This document shows positions 8,472 through 17,714 of a stretch of 64,000 nt of DNA, one piece after another. How positions within the stretch are numbered: position 1 is the stretch's first letter; each line of letters opens with the position of its first letter. Both the position numbers and the translations under genes were made by a program. Under the pieces are notes generated by a model. That model ran no database searches. It was not told the origin of the DNA and saw nothing but the letters and a program-made list of their open reading frames with translations. Source of the DNA: Pseudomonas vancouverensis. GTDB lineage: Bacteria; Pseudomonadota; Gammaproteobacteria; Pseudomonadales; Pseudomonadaceae. The stretch covers positions 186,001-250,000 of the forward strand of contig NZ_RRZK01000002.1 of NCBI RefSeq assembly GCF_004348895.1. The letters are read 5' to 3'.

Positions 8472-10673
8472 ATGACTTCTAAAAACAACCCGGCCACTGC
8501 GCTATCCGATCTGACCTTGAGCCCTGCGGCCAACAGCCCGTCATCACCGAAGCCATTGCTCCCCTCACGCCCGTTGGCGACCCAGCAGTATCTTTACTTC
8601 ACCGAGACCAACACCGACCGCATCCTCGACAACCTCGACGGTCTGCGCGACATGGTGTTCCCGCGTCCGCCGCACCTGGAAGGCGACAACGAACAGAGCA
8701 ATGTTCAGGAGTTCCCATCGGTGTGCCTGATCGGCCTGGGGCGCTGCGGTTCGAACATCGCGCTGGATGTCGCGGAGCTGGTCTACAACGCGCGCAAGTT
8801 CTACCTCAACGAATTCAACAACGAAGATCGTCTGTCGCCGGACAAGCGTTACGCCGAAAAGGGCTATAGCCCGGCACAGTGGATTCGCAACAACCTGCGA
8901 CTGGTACAGAACAAGGCGACCAAACCGGTGTTCCTGGTCGAGCCACTGGTGATGCTCGGCGACCTGGACAAGGACATCGCCGGACGCATCCGTTTCTCGC
9001 GCAAGGGCGAAAAAAGCGGCTTCCTGCGCGACTACAGCAAGATGAAGATCATGGACCTGTCGGAAGTCCATGCCGGCGGCGCCGGTAACGCGCCGATCCT
9101 TGGCCAGTACCTGGCCAAGATCATCCTGAACAAGGACACCCAGCGTTTCTCCAGCCCCGACTGGAAAATGATTCACTCGTACCTGATCGACAGCTGCGGC
9201 ATCAAGGCCAACCAGTCGCGCCTGTACTTCTCGATCTTCAGCGCCGGCGGTGGTACCGGTTCGGGCATGGCCTCCGAATTCGGCCTGGCCCAGCAGCACT
9301 CGTACATGAACAAGACGTTCGACACCAAACCGGTGGACGAGCACGACAGCAAAAGCGGTCACTCCTTCGTCTTCGAACCGATCTTCACCAGCGGTATCTG
9401 CGTGCTGCCGAACATTTCCGATCACCGCAGTGAAATGTCGGAAGCGCTGCACATCAACGCCGGGCGTCTGCTGTGCAAATACCTCTCAGAAGAATGGGAC
9501 TTCTCCTACAACTTCGCCAATGAAGACAGCAGCGAAGCCAGCGTCATGGGCCGTATCCGCCCATGGAACGCGATGATGCTGATCTCCAACGACATCATGC
9601 GTTACGCCGAAGAAAACGATGACGGCAATATCCAGAACATTGATGTCAATGCGATGGAGAAGCACGCGAACCAGTACATCTCGCAGCAGATCTTCAACAT
9701 CCTCACGGCCCAGGCTGTGACCACCGACTACGACCAGAACTACTTCCGTCGCGCCGGCATCGACATCGGCGAAACCATCCGCCTGGATGCCAACGATCTG
9801 TTCATGAGTCTGGCCGGCCCGGTGGCGATTGCCTATGCCGAGTCCGTGGTGCCGGAGACCCCGCCGCCGAGCAGCGACAAGTTCAAGGTGTTCGAGAAAG
9901 AGCCACAGCGCCTGAACATCGACGACCTGTTCTTCCGCTCGATCGACCTGCCGCACTTCAACAAGGTGACCCAGGCCATCGAGGGCATCAGCCTGTTGCC
10001 GATCGAGTCCAAGCGCTACCGTGCCTCGCTGGAGCAGTACAAGAACTCCGGCTACGACGCCGCAGCCCTGCACGACCTGCACTTCTTCAAGAACTGTTCG
10101 TCGGTGGTGTCGATCGTCTCGCTGCCGAAGGACTACAAGCTGTCCTACATGGACCTGAACCGCCTGAAAACTCACCTCAACAGCCTGTTCCCCAACACCA
10201 CGCTCAAGCGTTATGCCCTGGTGATCGGCGCCTCGGCCAACCTGTCGCTGACCACCCTGATCGCCAAGAGTCCGTGCCTGTCGGACGACTTCCTGACGCT
10301 GATCGTGGCCTTCATCAAGCGTTGCTTCGCCAAGGCGCCGTACCGTTTCGATGAAACCCTGGACAACTCGATCCTGGACTTCATCATCCAGGAGGAATTC
10401 GACGAAGACCGTATCGACGACCTGCTCAACGAGTTCGAAAACCCGGCGAAGATCCTCGATACCAACTGGTATGCGATCAAGCCGATGTACGAGAAGAAGT
10501 ACCGCGAACTGATCAACGACAAGGACAAGTTCGTGTCGATCAACGACATTCGCCTGTCACGGGATTGCGTGAAGAAGTCGATCAAGTACCTGCGCGAGAT
10601 CTACCGTCATCGCATTGGCAAGACCAAAGTTATTTCTTTGAATAACCATACCGGGAAGACCTACTCGGCCTGA
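8472..10673 (+). CDS. Tubulin/FtsZ-superfamily protein, uncharacterised
   Basis: A 733-residue protein with the full set of tubulin-fold nucleotide loops visible: T1 GLGRCGSN at residues 88-95, a T3-like GGAGNAP at 202-208, the tubulin signature GGGTGSGM at 259-266, a T6-like SNDIM around Asn373-Asp374, and a T7-like LDANDL with Asp439 and Asp442 spaced as in the FtsZ catalytic loop. It is not FtsZ: it is about twice as long, with an 85-residue Ser/Pro-rich N-terminal extension and about 280 residues after T7. No membrane segment is seen. It may belong to the Pfam 'Tubulin like' group (Tubulin_2). The start is uncertain; an ATG at 8373 would add 33 Arg-rich residues. Flanking genes are on the other strand, so it appears monocistronic. 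Function unknown. Confidence 0.82.
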   Translation: MTSKNNPATALSDLTLSPAANSPSSPKPLLPSRPLATQQYLYFTETNTDRILDNLDGLRDMVFPRPPHLEGDNEQSNVQEFPSVCLIGLGRCGSNIALDVAELVYNARKFYLNEFNNEDRLSPDKRYAEKGYSPAQWIRNNLRLVQNKATKPVFLVEPLVMLGDLDKDIAGRIRFSRKGEKSGFLRDYSKMKIMDLSEVHAGGAGNAPILGQYLAKIILNKDTQRFSSPDWKMIHSYLIDSCGIKANQSRLYFSIFSAGGGTGSGMASEFGLAQQHSYMNKTFDTKPVDEHDSKSGHSFVFEPIFTSGICVLPNISDHRSEMSEALHINAGRLLCKYLSEEWDFSYNFANEDSSEASVMGRIRPWNAMMLISNDIMRYAEENDDGNIQNIDVNAMEKHANQYISQQIFNILTAQAVTTDYDQNYFRRAGIDIGETIRLDANDLFMSLAGPVAIAYAESVVPETPPPSSDKFKVFEKEPQRLNIDDLFFRSIDLPHFNKVTQAIEGISLLPIESKRYRASLEQYKNSGYDAAALHDLHFFKNCSSVVSIVSLPKDYKLSYMDLNRLKTHLNSLFPNTTLKRYALVIGASANLSLTTLIAKSPCLSDDFLTLIVAFIKRCFAKAPYRFDETLDNSILDFIIQEEFDEDRIDDLLNEFENPAKILDTNWYAIKPMYEKKYRELINDKDKFVSINDIRLSRDCVKKSIKYLREIYRHRIGKTKVISLNNHTGKTYSA

Positions 10674-10694
10674 CGGAATACCGAGTCGCCCCCA

Positions 10695-10777
10695 ATCGCG
10701 AGCAATCTCGCTCCCACAATTGACCGTGTTCCTTCTTGAAGAAATGCGATTCCTGTGGGAGCGAGCTTGCTCGCGAT
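10695..10777. repeat. Inverted pair of REP palindromes
   Basis: Two inverted copies of a fluorescens-type REP, arms 10695-10718 and 10754-10777, with core GGGAGCGAGCTTGCTCGCGA (one copy has AATCTC in place of AAGCTC). The pair lies between the convergent 3' ends of the tubulin-like gene and the DUF2288 gene. Confidence 0.85.
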
Positions 10778-10965
10778 GGCGGCCTCAAAAGCACCATCCG
10801 ACAACATCAAGAAACAATTGAGCAACCGTTCAACGACCCTCTCAACTGTTCCCGTTACGTTTACGTCACCGTGAAGCGTGGCCTTTCTCCACGGCAAGAT
10901 GCCATCACGCTACTCGGCTACACACTTTCCAGCTTCGGCGACTCGCACCATAGAGGTGCAACCTG

Positions 10966-11271
10966 TCAGGCCGACGCCCTTTCCTGGACCAGAATCCACG
11001 GCCTGACCACCACTGCCCACATCTGCGGATCACGCTCGAAAATATCCAGCGCCCGCGATTCAGACAGTTTGCCGAGCTTGTCTTCGGCCAGCCAGGCAGC
11101 CACTTTCTCGCCTTCATCCTGGGCTACGGCCTCGGCCGCCGCGATCAAATCCAGGCTCGGGTCGACCCATAACAGGGCACCCTTGGCAAAGAACGGCTCC
11201 AGCTCTTTCCAGGTAATGGATGCGGTTTCACCAAGCAGCTTGGCATAGAGGGTGCTAGGTTCTTGATTCAT
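10966..11271 (-). CDS. DUF2288 family protein
   Basis: A 101-residue soluble protein beginning MNQEPSTLYAKLLGETASI. The body (TWKELEPFFAKGALLWVDPS then VAAWLAEDKLGKLSESRAL) matches the small conserved DUF2288 family as I recall it; no function is known. The ATG at 11271 was chosen because the family starts there; upstream in-frame codons read as low-complexity non-coding sequence. Confidence 0.75.
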   Translation of the reverse strand: MNQEPSTLYAKLLGETASITWKELEPFFAKGALLWVDPSLDLIAAAEAVAQDEGEKVAAWLAEDKLGKLSESRALDIFERDPQMWAVVVRPWILVQERASA

Positions 11272-11621
11272 GGGACTGTCCGGAAAAGAAATCGACGCGA
11301 ATGATAACGTTGGTGGTCTGGCAGAAAAACCCGGATGCAATTGAGTCATCGAAATGAAAAGCGCAGGAAAGCCAGGGATTGCTGGATATCGGCTATAAGC
11401 CCGCCAAACGACCCGCCGCAAATCTGTCTTTTTCTTTCAATATAGCGACATCCTTTGATTTTGCCCCCTGGCGCTGCCTTCCCAGGCTGACAATCGGCGC
11501 TCTACACTGTACCGGTACAGTTGCCGAGGGGCTTTTCCGGGGGAATGTCGTTATGACTGACCCGGTTCTGCTGCCTTCGGCGCCAGGACTATAAAAACTA
11601 CAACAGTAAGAGTGGAGCACT
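11272..11621 (+). promoter_or_regulatory. braC upstream region with a 14-bp perfect palindrome
   Basis: This 350-base gap between the divergent DUF2288 and braC genes holds no convincing ORF. It carries the perfect palindrome CTGTACCGGTACAG at 11507-11520, about 100 bases before the braC start, and a ribosome binding site GAGTGGAG just before it. The palindrome is a candidate operator for the transport operon. Confidence 0.45.
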
Positions 11622-12749
11622 ATGACTAAGGCTACTAAGCAGATTTCCAAACTGTTTGCCGCTATGGTTCTGGCCGGGGTTGCCAGCCATTCGTTCGCAG
11701 CTGACACCATCAAGATCGGCATCGCCGGCCCTAAGACCGGCCCTGTAGCCCAATACGGCGACATGCAGTTCAGTGGCGCCAAAATGGCCATCGAGCAAAT
11801 CAACGCCAAGGGCGGCGTGGACGGCAAGAAACTCGAAGCCGTGGAATACGATGACGCCTGTGATCCAAAACAAGCGGTAGCGGTCGCGAACAAGGTCGTC
11901 AACGACGGCGTCAAGTTCGTGGTTGGCCACCTGTGCTCCAGCTCCACTCAACCGGCTTCGGACATCTACGAAGACGAAGGCGTGATCATGATCACTCCGG
12001 CTGCCACCAGCCCGGACATCACCAACCGTGGTTACAAAATGGTGTTCCGCACCATCGGTCTGGACAGCGCCCAGGGCCCTGCCGCCGGTAACTACATCGC
12101 CAAGTTCGTCAAACCGAAAATCGTTGCTGTCCTGCACGACAAGCAGCAGTACGGTGAAGGTATCGCCACCGCCGTTAAAACCACCCTCGAAAAAGACGGC
12201 GTGAAAGTCGCTGTGTTCGAAGGCATCAACGCCGGCGACAAGGACTTCTCCTCGATCATCGCCAAGCTCAAGCAAGCCAACGTCGACTTCGTCTACTACG
12301 GCGGCTACCACCCGGAGCTGGGTCTGATCCTGCGTCAAGCCCAGGAAAAAGGCCTGAAAGCCAAGTTCATGGGTCCGGAAGGCGTGGGTAACGACTCCAT
12401 TTCGCAGATCGCCAAGGACGCTTCCGAAGGCCTGCTGGTGACCCTGCCGAAATCCTTCGACCAGGACCCTGCCAACGTAGCCCTGGCTGATGCCTTCAAG
12501 GCCAAGAAAGAAGACCCGAGCGGTCCGTTCGTGTTCCCGGCCTACTCCGCTGTTGAAGTGATTGCCGGCGGTATCGCTGCCGCCAAGAGCGAAGACCCTG
12601 CCAAGGTGGCTGAAGCCATCCACGCAGGCACTTTCAAGACCCCGACCGGCGACCTGAGCTTCGACGCCAAGGGCGACCTGAAAGACTTCAAATTTGTGGT
12701 TTACGAGTGGCACTTCGGCAAACCAAAAACTGAAGCTTCGCCTCAGTAA
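11622..12749 (+). CDS. braC: Branched-chain amino acid ABC transporter, periplasmic binding protein
   Basis: BraC (LivJ/LivK type) binds leucine, isoleucine, valine and often alanine in the periplasm and delivers them to the BraDE membrane channel. The 375-residue precursor has a signal peptide (about residues 1-26, ending SHSFA) followed by DTIKIGIAGPKTGPVAQYGD and the type I binding-protein fold; a conserved Cys pair (YDDACDPK and GHLCSSS) is present. The first gene of the bra operon, it is separated from braD by 233 bases with a strong hairpin, the usual arrangement that gives excess binding protein. Confidence 0.95.
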   Translation: MTKATKQISKLFAAMVLAGVASHSFAADTIKIGIAGPKTGPVAQYGDMQFSGAKMAIEQINAKGGVDGKKLEAVEYDDACDPKQAVAVANKVVNDGVKFVVGHLCSSSTQPASDIYEDEGVIMITPAATSPDITNRGYKMVFRTIGLDSAQGPAAGNYIAKFVKPKIVAVLHDKQQYGEGIATAVKTTLEKDGVKVAVFEGINAGDKDFSSIIAKLKQANVDFVYYGGYHPELGLILRQAQEKGLKAKFMGPEGVGNDSISQIAKDASEGLLVTLPKSFDQDPANVALADAFKAKKEDPSGPFVFPAYSAVEVIAGGIAAAKSEDPAKVAEAIHAGTFKTPTGDLSFDAKGDLKDFKFVVYEWHFGKPKTEASPQ

Positions 12750-12770
12750 GGCTCTGCCTGACTGACTGCC

Positions 12771-12802
12771 AACAAAGCCCACGGCGTGCCGTGGGCTTTG
12801 TT
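12771..12802 (+). terminator. Hairpin between braC and braD
   Basis: A 15-bp perfect stem (AACAAAGCCCACGGC with its complement) followed by TTTT lies 21 bases after braC. It probably acts as a partial terminator or 3' stabiliser that lowers braDEFG expression relative to braC. Confidence 0.8.
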
Positions 12803-12982
12803 TTACGAACGTTTATGGGCCGCGCTGGCGTGATCCGCCAGTCTCCCCACCTGAAAATCTCAAAACCGTCATCAGCGGTTCGCTGGCAAACCCCGGATTC
12901 GAAGTGGATGCAGATCCACGGGGCCCGGGCGGGAAAATGACTCCACCAGTGAAATGCGTATCAGGTTTTTAGGAGCGCTGTA

Positions 12983-13906
12983 ATGCCTGACATCTATCAC
13001 TTTTTCCAACAGCTGGTTAATGGCATGACCATTGGCAGCACGTATGCCCTGATCGCCATCGGCTATACGATGGTTTACGGCATCATTGGAATGATCAACT
13101 TCGCCCACGGCGAGGTGTACATGATCGGCTCCTATGTGGCGTTCATCGCCATTGCCGGTCTGGCCATGCTGGGACTCGACAGCGTACCGTTGTTGATGAC
13201 CGCTGCTTTCCTTGCAACCATCGTTGTCACCAGTGCCTATGGTTACAGCATCGAACGGATCGCCTACCGCCCCTTGCGCGGCAGCAACCGTCTGATCCCG
13301 CTGATTTCGGCCATCGGCATGTCGATCTTCCTGCAGAACACGGTTCTGCTGGCGCAAGACTCCAAGGACAAATCCATCCCCAACCTGATCCCGGGCAATT
13401 TCTCCATCGGGCCAGGTGGCGCACATGAAGTGCTGATTTCCTACATGCAAATCGTGGTGTTCGTGGTGACCCTGGTCGCCATGCTCGGCCTGACCCTGTT
13501 CATCTCCCGCTCTCGCCTGGGCCGCGCCTGCCGCGCCTGCGCCGAAGACATCAAGATGGCCAACCTGCTGGGTATCAACACCAACAACATCATCGCCCTG
13601 ACCTTTGTCATCGGTGCGGCACTGGCAGCCATCGCCGCCGTGCTGCTGAGCATGCAATACGGCGTGATCAACCCGAACGCCGGTTTCCTCGTCGGCCTCA
13701 AGGCCTTCACCGCTGCGGTACTGGGCGGTATCGGCAGCATCCCCGGCGCCATGCTCGGCGGGTTGGTGCTGGGCGTGGCGGAAGCCTTCGGTGCCGATAT
13801 CTTCGGCGACCAGTACAAGGACGTCGTCGCGTTCGGTCTGCTGGTTCTGGTGTTGTTATTCCGGCCAACCGGCCTGCTGGGCCGTCCGGAGGTTGAGAAG
13901 GTATGA
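12983..13906 (+). CDS. braD: Branched-chain amino acid ABC transporter permease BraD (LivH)
   Basis: A 307-residue inner-membrane permease with about eight predicted helices, forming the transport channel together with BraE. It begins [20 protein letters not shown] and contains the family features [20 protein letters not shown] and the cytoplasmic coupling segment [20 protein letters not shown], which contacts the ATPases. It overlaps braE by 4 bases (ATGA), indicating translational coupling. A ribosome binding site AGGAGCG precedes the start. Confidence 0.95.
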   Translation: MPDIYHFFQQLVNGMTIGSTYALIAIGYTMVYGIIGMINFAHGEVYMIGSYVAFIAIAGLAMLGLDSVPLLMTAAFLATIVVTSAYGYSIERIAYRPLRGSNRLIPLISAIGMSIFLQNTVLLAQDSKDKSIPNLIPGNFSIGPGGAHEVLISYMQIVVFVVTLVAMLGLTLFISRSRLGRACRACAEDIKMANLLGINTNNIIALTFVIGAALAAIAAVLLSMQYGVINPNAGFLVGLKAFTAAVLGGIGSIPGAMLGGLVLGVAEAFGADIFGDQYKDVVAFGLLVLVLLFRPTGLLGRPEVEKV

Positions 13907-15159
13907 CTAGGAATCTTAAACAGGCGTTGTTCAGCGCCTTGCTGGTGTGGGCCGTGGCCTACCCGGTACTCGGACTGAAGCTGACCATCGTCGGCATCAA
14001 CCTCGAAGTTCATGGCACCAGTAACGCCACCCTGATCACCATTGCGGTGTGTTCGGTGCTGATGTTCCTGCGCGTGCTGTTCGACCGCCAGATCAGCTCG
14101 GCCTGGCGCAAGTCGCCCAACATGCCGCTGATCCCGGCCAAGGCCAGTAACTTCCTGACCCTGCCGACCACTCAGCGCTGGATCATCATTGCATTGATCG
14201 CCGGTGCACTGGTCTGGCCGTTCTTCGGCTCCCGCGGTGCGGTGGATATTGCCACCCTGGTGCTGATCTACGTGATGCTCGGCCTGGGCCTGAACATCGT
14301 GGTCGGTCTGGCGGGTCTGCTCGACCTCGGTTACGTCGGCTTCTACGCCGTCGGCGCCTACAGCTATGCGCTGCTGTCGCACTACTACGGCCTGAGCTTC
14401 TGGATCTGCTTGCCAATCGCCGGTCTGATGGCGGCCACCTTCGGCTTCCTGCTCGGTTTCCCGGTGCTGCGTTTGCGCGGTGACTACCTGGCAATCGTGA
14501 CCCTGGGCTTCGGTGAAATCATCCGTCTGTTCCTGCGTAACCTGACCGACATTACCGGCGGTCCGAACGGCATCAGCAACATCGAGAAACCAACGTTCTT
14601 CGGCCTGAGCTTCGAACGTAAAGCCGCGGAAGGCATGCAAACCTTCCACGAGTACTTCGGCCTGGAATACAACTCGATCAACAAGGTGATTTTCCTCTAC
14701 CTGGTTGCGCTGTTGCTGGCCCTCGGTGCCCTGTTCGTCATCAACCGCTTGCTGCGCATGCCGATCGGCCGTGCATGGGAAGCCTTGCGTGAAGACGAAA
14801 TCGCCTGCCGTGCACTGGGTCTCAACCCGACCGTGATCAAACTGTCGGCCTTTACCCTGGGCGCCAGCTTCGCCGGTTTCGCCGGCAGCTTCTTCGCTGC
14901 CCGTCAGGGTCTGGTAACGCCGGAATCCTTCACCTTCATCGAGTCGGCAATCATTCTTGCCATCGTGGTACTGGGTGGCATGGGCTCGCAGCTGGGCGTG
15001 ATCCTCGCGGCCGTGGTGATGATCCTGTTGCCGGAAATGATGCGTGAGTTCAGTGAGTACCGCATGTTGATGTTCGGTGCCTTGATGGTACTGATGATGA
15101 TCTGGCGCCCTCAGGGTCTGCTGCCCATGCAACGTCCTCACATGGAGCTGCGCAAATGA
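13903..15159 (+). CDS. braE: Branched-chain amino acid ABC transporter permease BraE (LivM)
   Basis: A 418-residue permease and the partner of BraD. It has the extra N-terminal membrane region (about 100 residues) typical of LivM from Pseudomonas and E. coli, then the conserved core with [20 protein letters not shown] and the coupling motif [20 protein letters not shown]. It overlaps both neighbours by 4 bases. Confidence 0.95.
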   Translation: MTRNLKQALFSALLVWAVAYPVLGLKLTIVGINLEVHGTSNATLITIAVCSVLMFLRVLFDRQISSAWRKSPNMPLIPAKASNFLTLPTTQRWIIIALIAGALVWPFFGSRGAVDIATLVLIYVMLGLGLNIVVGLAGLLDLGYVGFYAVGAYSYALLSHYYGLSFWICLPIAGLMAATFGFLLGFPVLRLRGDYLAIVTLGFGEIIRLFLRNLTDITGGPNGISNIEKPTFFGLSFERKAAEGMQTFHEYFGLEYNSINKVIFLYLVALLLALGALFVINRLLRMPIGRAWEALREDEIACRALGLNPTVIKLSAFTLGASFAGFAGSFFAARQGLVTPESFTFIESAIILAIVVLGGMGSQLGVILAAVVMILLPEMMREFSEYRMLMFGALMVLMMIWRPQGLLPMQRPHMELRK

Positions 15160-15923
15160 GCCGCGAGATCCTTAAAGTCGAAAATCTGAGCATGCGCTTC
15201 GGCGGCTTGCTGGCGGTCAACGGCGTCGCCCTGACCGTGAAAGAAAAACAGGTGGTTGCACTGATCGGCCCCAACGGCGCCGGCAAGACCACCGTGTTCA
15301 ACTGCCTGACCGGTTTCTACAAGCCGAGCGGTGGCAGCATCGTGCTCGATGGCGAGGCGATCCAGGGCCTGCCAGGCCACAAGATCGCCCTTAAGGGCGT
15401 GGTGCGCACCTTCCAGAACGTGCGCTTGTTCAAGGACATGACCGCGGTCGAGAACCTCTTGATCGCCCAGCATCGTCACCTGAACACCAACTTCCTGTCC
15501 GGCCTGTTCAAGACCCCGTCGTTCCGCAGAAGCGAACGCGAGGCCATGGAATACGCCGCGTACTGGCTGGACAAGGTCAACCTCACCGAGTTCGCCAACC
15601 GCCCTGCCGGCACCCTGGCCTACGGTCAGCAACGCCGTCTGGAAATCGCCCGCTGCATGATGACCCGTCCGCGGATCCTCATGCTCGACGAACCGGCCGC
15701 CGGCCTGAACCCGAAGGAAACCGAGGACCTCAAGGCGCTGATCAGCATGTTGCGCGAAGAGCACAACGTCACCGTATTGCTGATCGAACACGACATGAAA
15801 CTGGTCATGAGCATTTCCGACCACATCGTCGTGATCAACCAGGGCACCCCCCTGGCCAACGGCACGCCGGAGCAGATCCGCGACAATCCTGAAGTGATCA
15901 AAGCCTACCTGGGGGAAGCGTAA
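15156..15923 (+). CDS. braF: Branched-chain amino acid ABC transporter ATPase BraF (LivG)
   Basis: A 255-residue ATP-binding subunit that, with BraG, powers import. Walker A is GPNGAGKTT, the signature region reads [13 protein letters not shown] (an accepted LivG variant of LSGGQ), and Walker B with the catalytic Glu is [13 protein letters not shown]. The H-loop histidine is in [10 protein letters not shown]. braG follows with no intervening base. Confidence 0.95.
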   Translation: MSREILKVENLSMRFGGLLAVNGVALTVKEKQVVALIGPNGAGKTTVFNCLTGFYKPSGGSIVLDGEAIQGLPGHKIALKGVVRTFQNVRLFKDMTAVENLLIAQHRHLNTNFLSGLFKTPSFRRSEREAMEYAAYWLDKVNLTEFANRPAGTLAYGQQRRLEIARCMMTRPRILMLDEPAAGLNPKETEDLKALISMLREEHNVTVLLIEHDMKLVMSISDHIVVINQGTPLANGTPEQIRDNPEVIKAYLGEA

Positions 15924-16625
15924 ATGCTGCAGTTCGAAAACGTTTCCACCTTCTACGGCAAGATCCAGGCCCTGCACAGCGTCAACGTCGAAGTCCGTCA
16001 GGGCGAGATCGTGACCCTGATCGGTGCCAACGGTGCCGGCAAGTCGACCCTGCTGATGACCCTGTGCGGTTCGCCACAGGCCCACAGCGGCAGCATCCGC
16101 TACATGGGCGAGGAACTGGTCGGCCAGGACTCCTCGCAGATCATGCGCAAGAGCATCGCCGTGGTGCCGGAAGGTCGTCGGGTGTTTTCCCGCCTGACCG
16201 TTGAAGAAAACCTCTCCATGGGCGGTTTCTTCACGGCCAAGGGCGACTATCAGGAACAGATGGACAAAGTCCTCGGATTGTTCCCACGCCTGAAAGAGCG
16301 CTTCAGCCAACGCGGCGGCACCATGTCCGGTGGCGAACAGCAAATGCTCGCCATCGGCCGTGCGCTGATGAGCAAGCCCAAGCTGTTGCTGCTCGATGAG
16401 CCGTCGCTGGGCCTGGCACCGATCATCATCCAGCAGATCTTCGACATCATCGAACAGCTGCGCAAGGACGGTGTGACGGTGTTCCTGGTCGAGCAAAACG
16501 CCAACCAGGCGCTGAAAATCGCTGACCGCGCCTACGTTCTGGAGAACGGCCGGGTGGTGATGCAAGGCACTGGTGAAGCGCTGCTGACCGACCCGAAAGT
16601 GCGCGAAGCGTACCTCGGTGGTTAA
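15924..16625 (+). CDS. braG: Branched-chain amino acid ABC transporter ATPase BraG (LivF)
   Basis: The second ATPase subunit, 233 residues, with Walker A GANGAGKST, signature MSGGEQQMLAIGRAL and Walker B LLLLDEPSLGLAP. It is the last gene of the operon and is followed within 20 bases by a strong terminator. Confidence 0.95.
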   Translation: MLQFENVSTFYGKIQALHSVNVEVRQGEIVTLIGANGAGKSTLLMTLCGSPQAHSGSIRYMGEELVGQDSSQIMRKSIAVVPEGRRVFSRLTVEENLSMGGFFTAKGDYQEQMDKVLGLFPRLKERFSQRGGTMSGGEQQMLAIGRALMSKPKLLLLDEPSLGLAPIIIQQIFDIIEQLRKDGVTVFLVEQNANQALKIADRAYVLENGRVVMQGTGEALLTDPKVREAYLGG

Positions 16626-16640
16626 GCGGTTGCGGTAAAC

Positions 16641-16669
16641 AAAAAACGGCCTTCGCGGGCCGTTTTTTT
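16641..16669 (+). terminator. Rho-independent terminator of the bra operon
   Basis: Stem ACGGCC / GGCCGT with loop TTCGCG, preceded by A-rich and followed by T7. It lies between the convergent ends of braG and the LysR gene and may work in both directions. Confidence 0.88.
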
Positions 16670-16700
16670 ATGCCTGCCGTACAAATCCCCTATGGGATGT

Positions 16701-17609
16701 CTACAACCGATCCAGCGCCTCCCCACTGCGCTTGAACCACCCCATCAGATAATCCGCCAGCACCTGCGTGCGTTTGGGCAAGCCACCCTGATATGGATGC
16801 ACCAGGTACATCGGCATGCTGCGGGTCTGATAGTCACGCAGCAGCCAGCGCAAACGCCCGTCCGCCAGTTCCGCCGACAGGCAATAGGACGGCAGCCGGG
16901 CAATACCGGCACCGGCCAGGGCGGCTTTTTTCAACAGGTTGTAGTGATTGCTGGCGAAGGGGCCAGACACTCGCACCCGCAACAACTCATGCTGCTGGTG
17001 ATACAGCCATTCTTCCCGGCCGCTGTAATGGCTGTTCAACAGGCAGCGATGTTCCGCCAGTGCCTGGGGTGTCTGTGGTTCACCAAATTGCTGCAGATAC
17101 GCCGGGCTCGCGCAGGTCATTTCATGCCAGGCCAACAGCGGACGCGCCACCAGACGCTGGTCAACAGAGGCATCGGAACGGATCGCCAGATCAAAACCGT
17201 CCCGGGACAGTTCGCGATAACTGTTGTTGAGCTCCAGCTCGATCTGCACTTGCGGGTACTTGGCGGAGAACTCCAGCAACAGGCCGTCGAAAAAGGTCTC
17301 GCCCAGTGACACGGGAACAGTCATCCGCACCGGCCCCACCATGTCGTCCTTCAAACGCGCCAGCGCCTGACGCGCACGCTCGACCTGCACCACCAGGGCC
17401 TGGGCCTGAGGCAGCAACGCCGCGCCTGCTGCCGTCAGGCTCAAACGACGCGTGGTGCGCTGCAACAACACCACGGAGAACTGCGCTTCCAACTGGCTGA
17501 TGCGCTTGGACAATTGCCCTTTGCTGCACCCCAGTTGCTGCGCAGCCAAGGTAAAACTCCCCGCCTCGATTAACACCGCGAAGGCTGCCAGGTCATCCAT
17601 TTCGCTCAT
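16701..17609 (-). CDS. LysR-family transcriptional regulator
   Basis: A 302-residue DNA-binding regulator starting MSEMDDLAAFAVLIEAGSFT. The N-terminal winged helix-turn-helix spans about residues 5-65 (AAQQLGCSKGQLSKRISQLE is the recognition region) and is followed by the LysR substrate-binding domain. The ATG at 17609 fits the family start. It is divergent from a short-chain dehydrogenase gene across 105 bases, the classic layout for a LysR regulator controlling its neighbour and itself; this regulatory link is inferred. Confidence 0.88.
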   Translation of the reverse strand: MSEMDDLAAFAVLIEAGSFTLAAQQLGCSKGQLSKRISQLEAQFSVVLLQRTTRRLSLTAAGAALLPQAQALVVQVERARQALARLKDDMVGPVRMTVPVSLGETFFDGLLLEFSAKYPQVQIELELNNSYRELSRDGFDLAIRSDASVDQRLVARPLLAWHEMTCASPAYLQQFGEPQTPQALAEHRCLLNSHYSGREEWLYHQQHELLRVRVSGPFASNHYNLLKKAALAGAGIARLPSYCLSAELADGRLRWLLRDYQTRSMPMYLVHPYQGGLPKRTQVLADYLMGWFKRSGEALDRL

Positions 17610-17714
17610 CGATTGTTTCCGTTTGAAAACCAAATGTTGCCCATTAGTACGCTTATCAATAGAAAAAACCACTCTAGACTGAAAGCTCATTCAACCCACA
17701 TGAGGATCCGCCCC

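Noticed and set aside
10695..10777. CRISPR or mobile-element ends suggested by repeated palindromes
   Set aside because: The repeats are paired REP palindromes, not evenly spaced direct repeats with spacers, and no transposase or cas gene is present in the window.
10778..10965. Possible small gene after the REP pair
   Set aside because: Short frames here overlap REP sequence and lack ribosome binding sites and family resemblance.
13441..15141. A 566-codon open frame antisense to braD and braE
   Set aside because: It runs across two established permease genes and is His/Gln-rich, as expected for the complement of membrane-protein codons.
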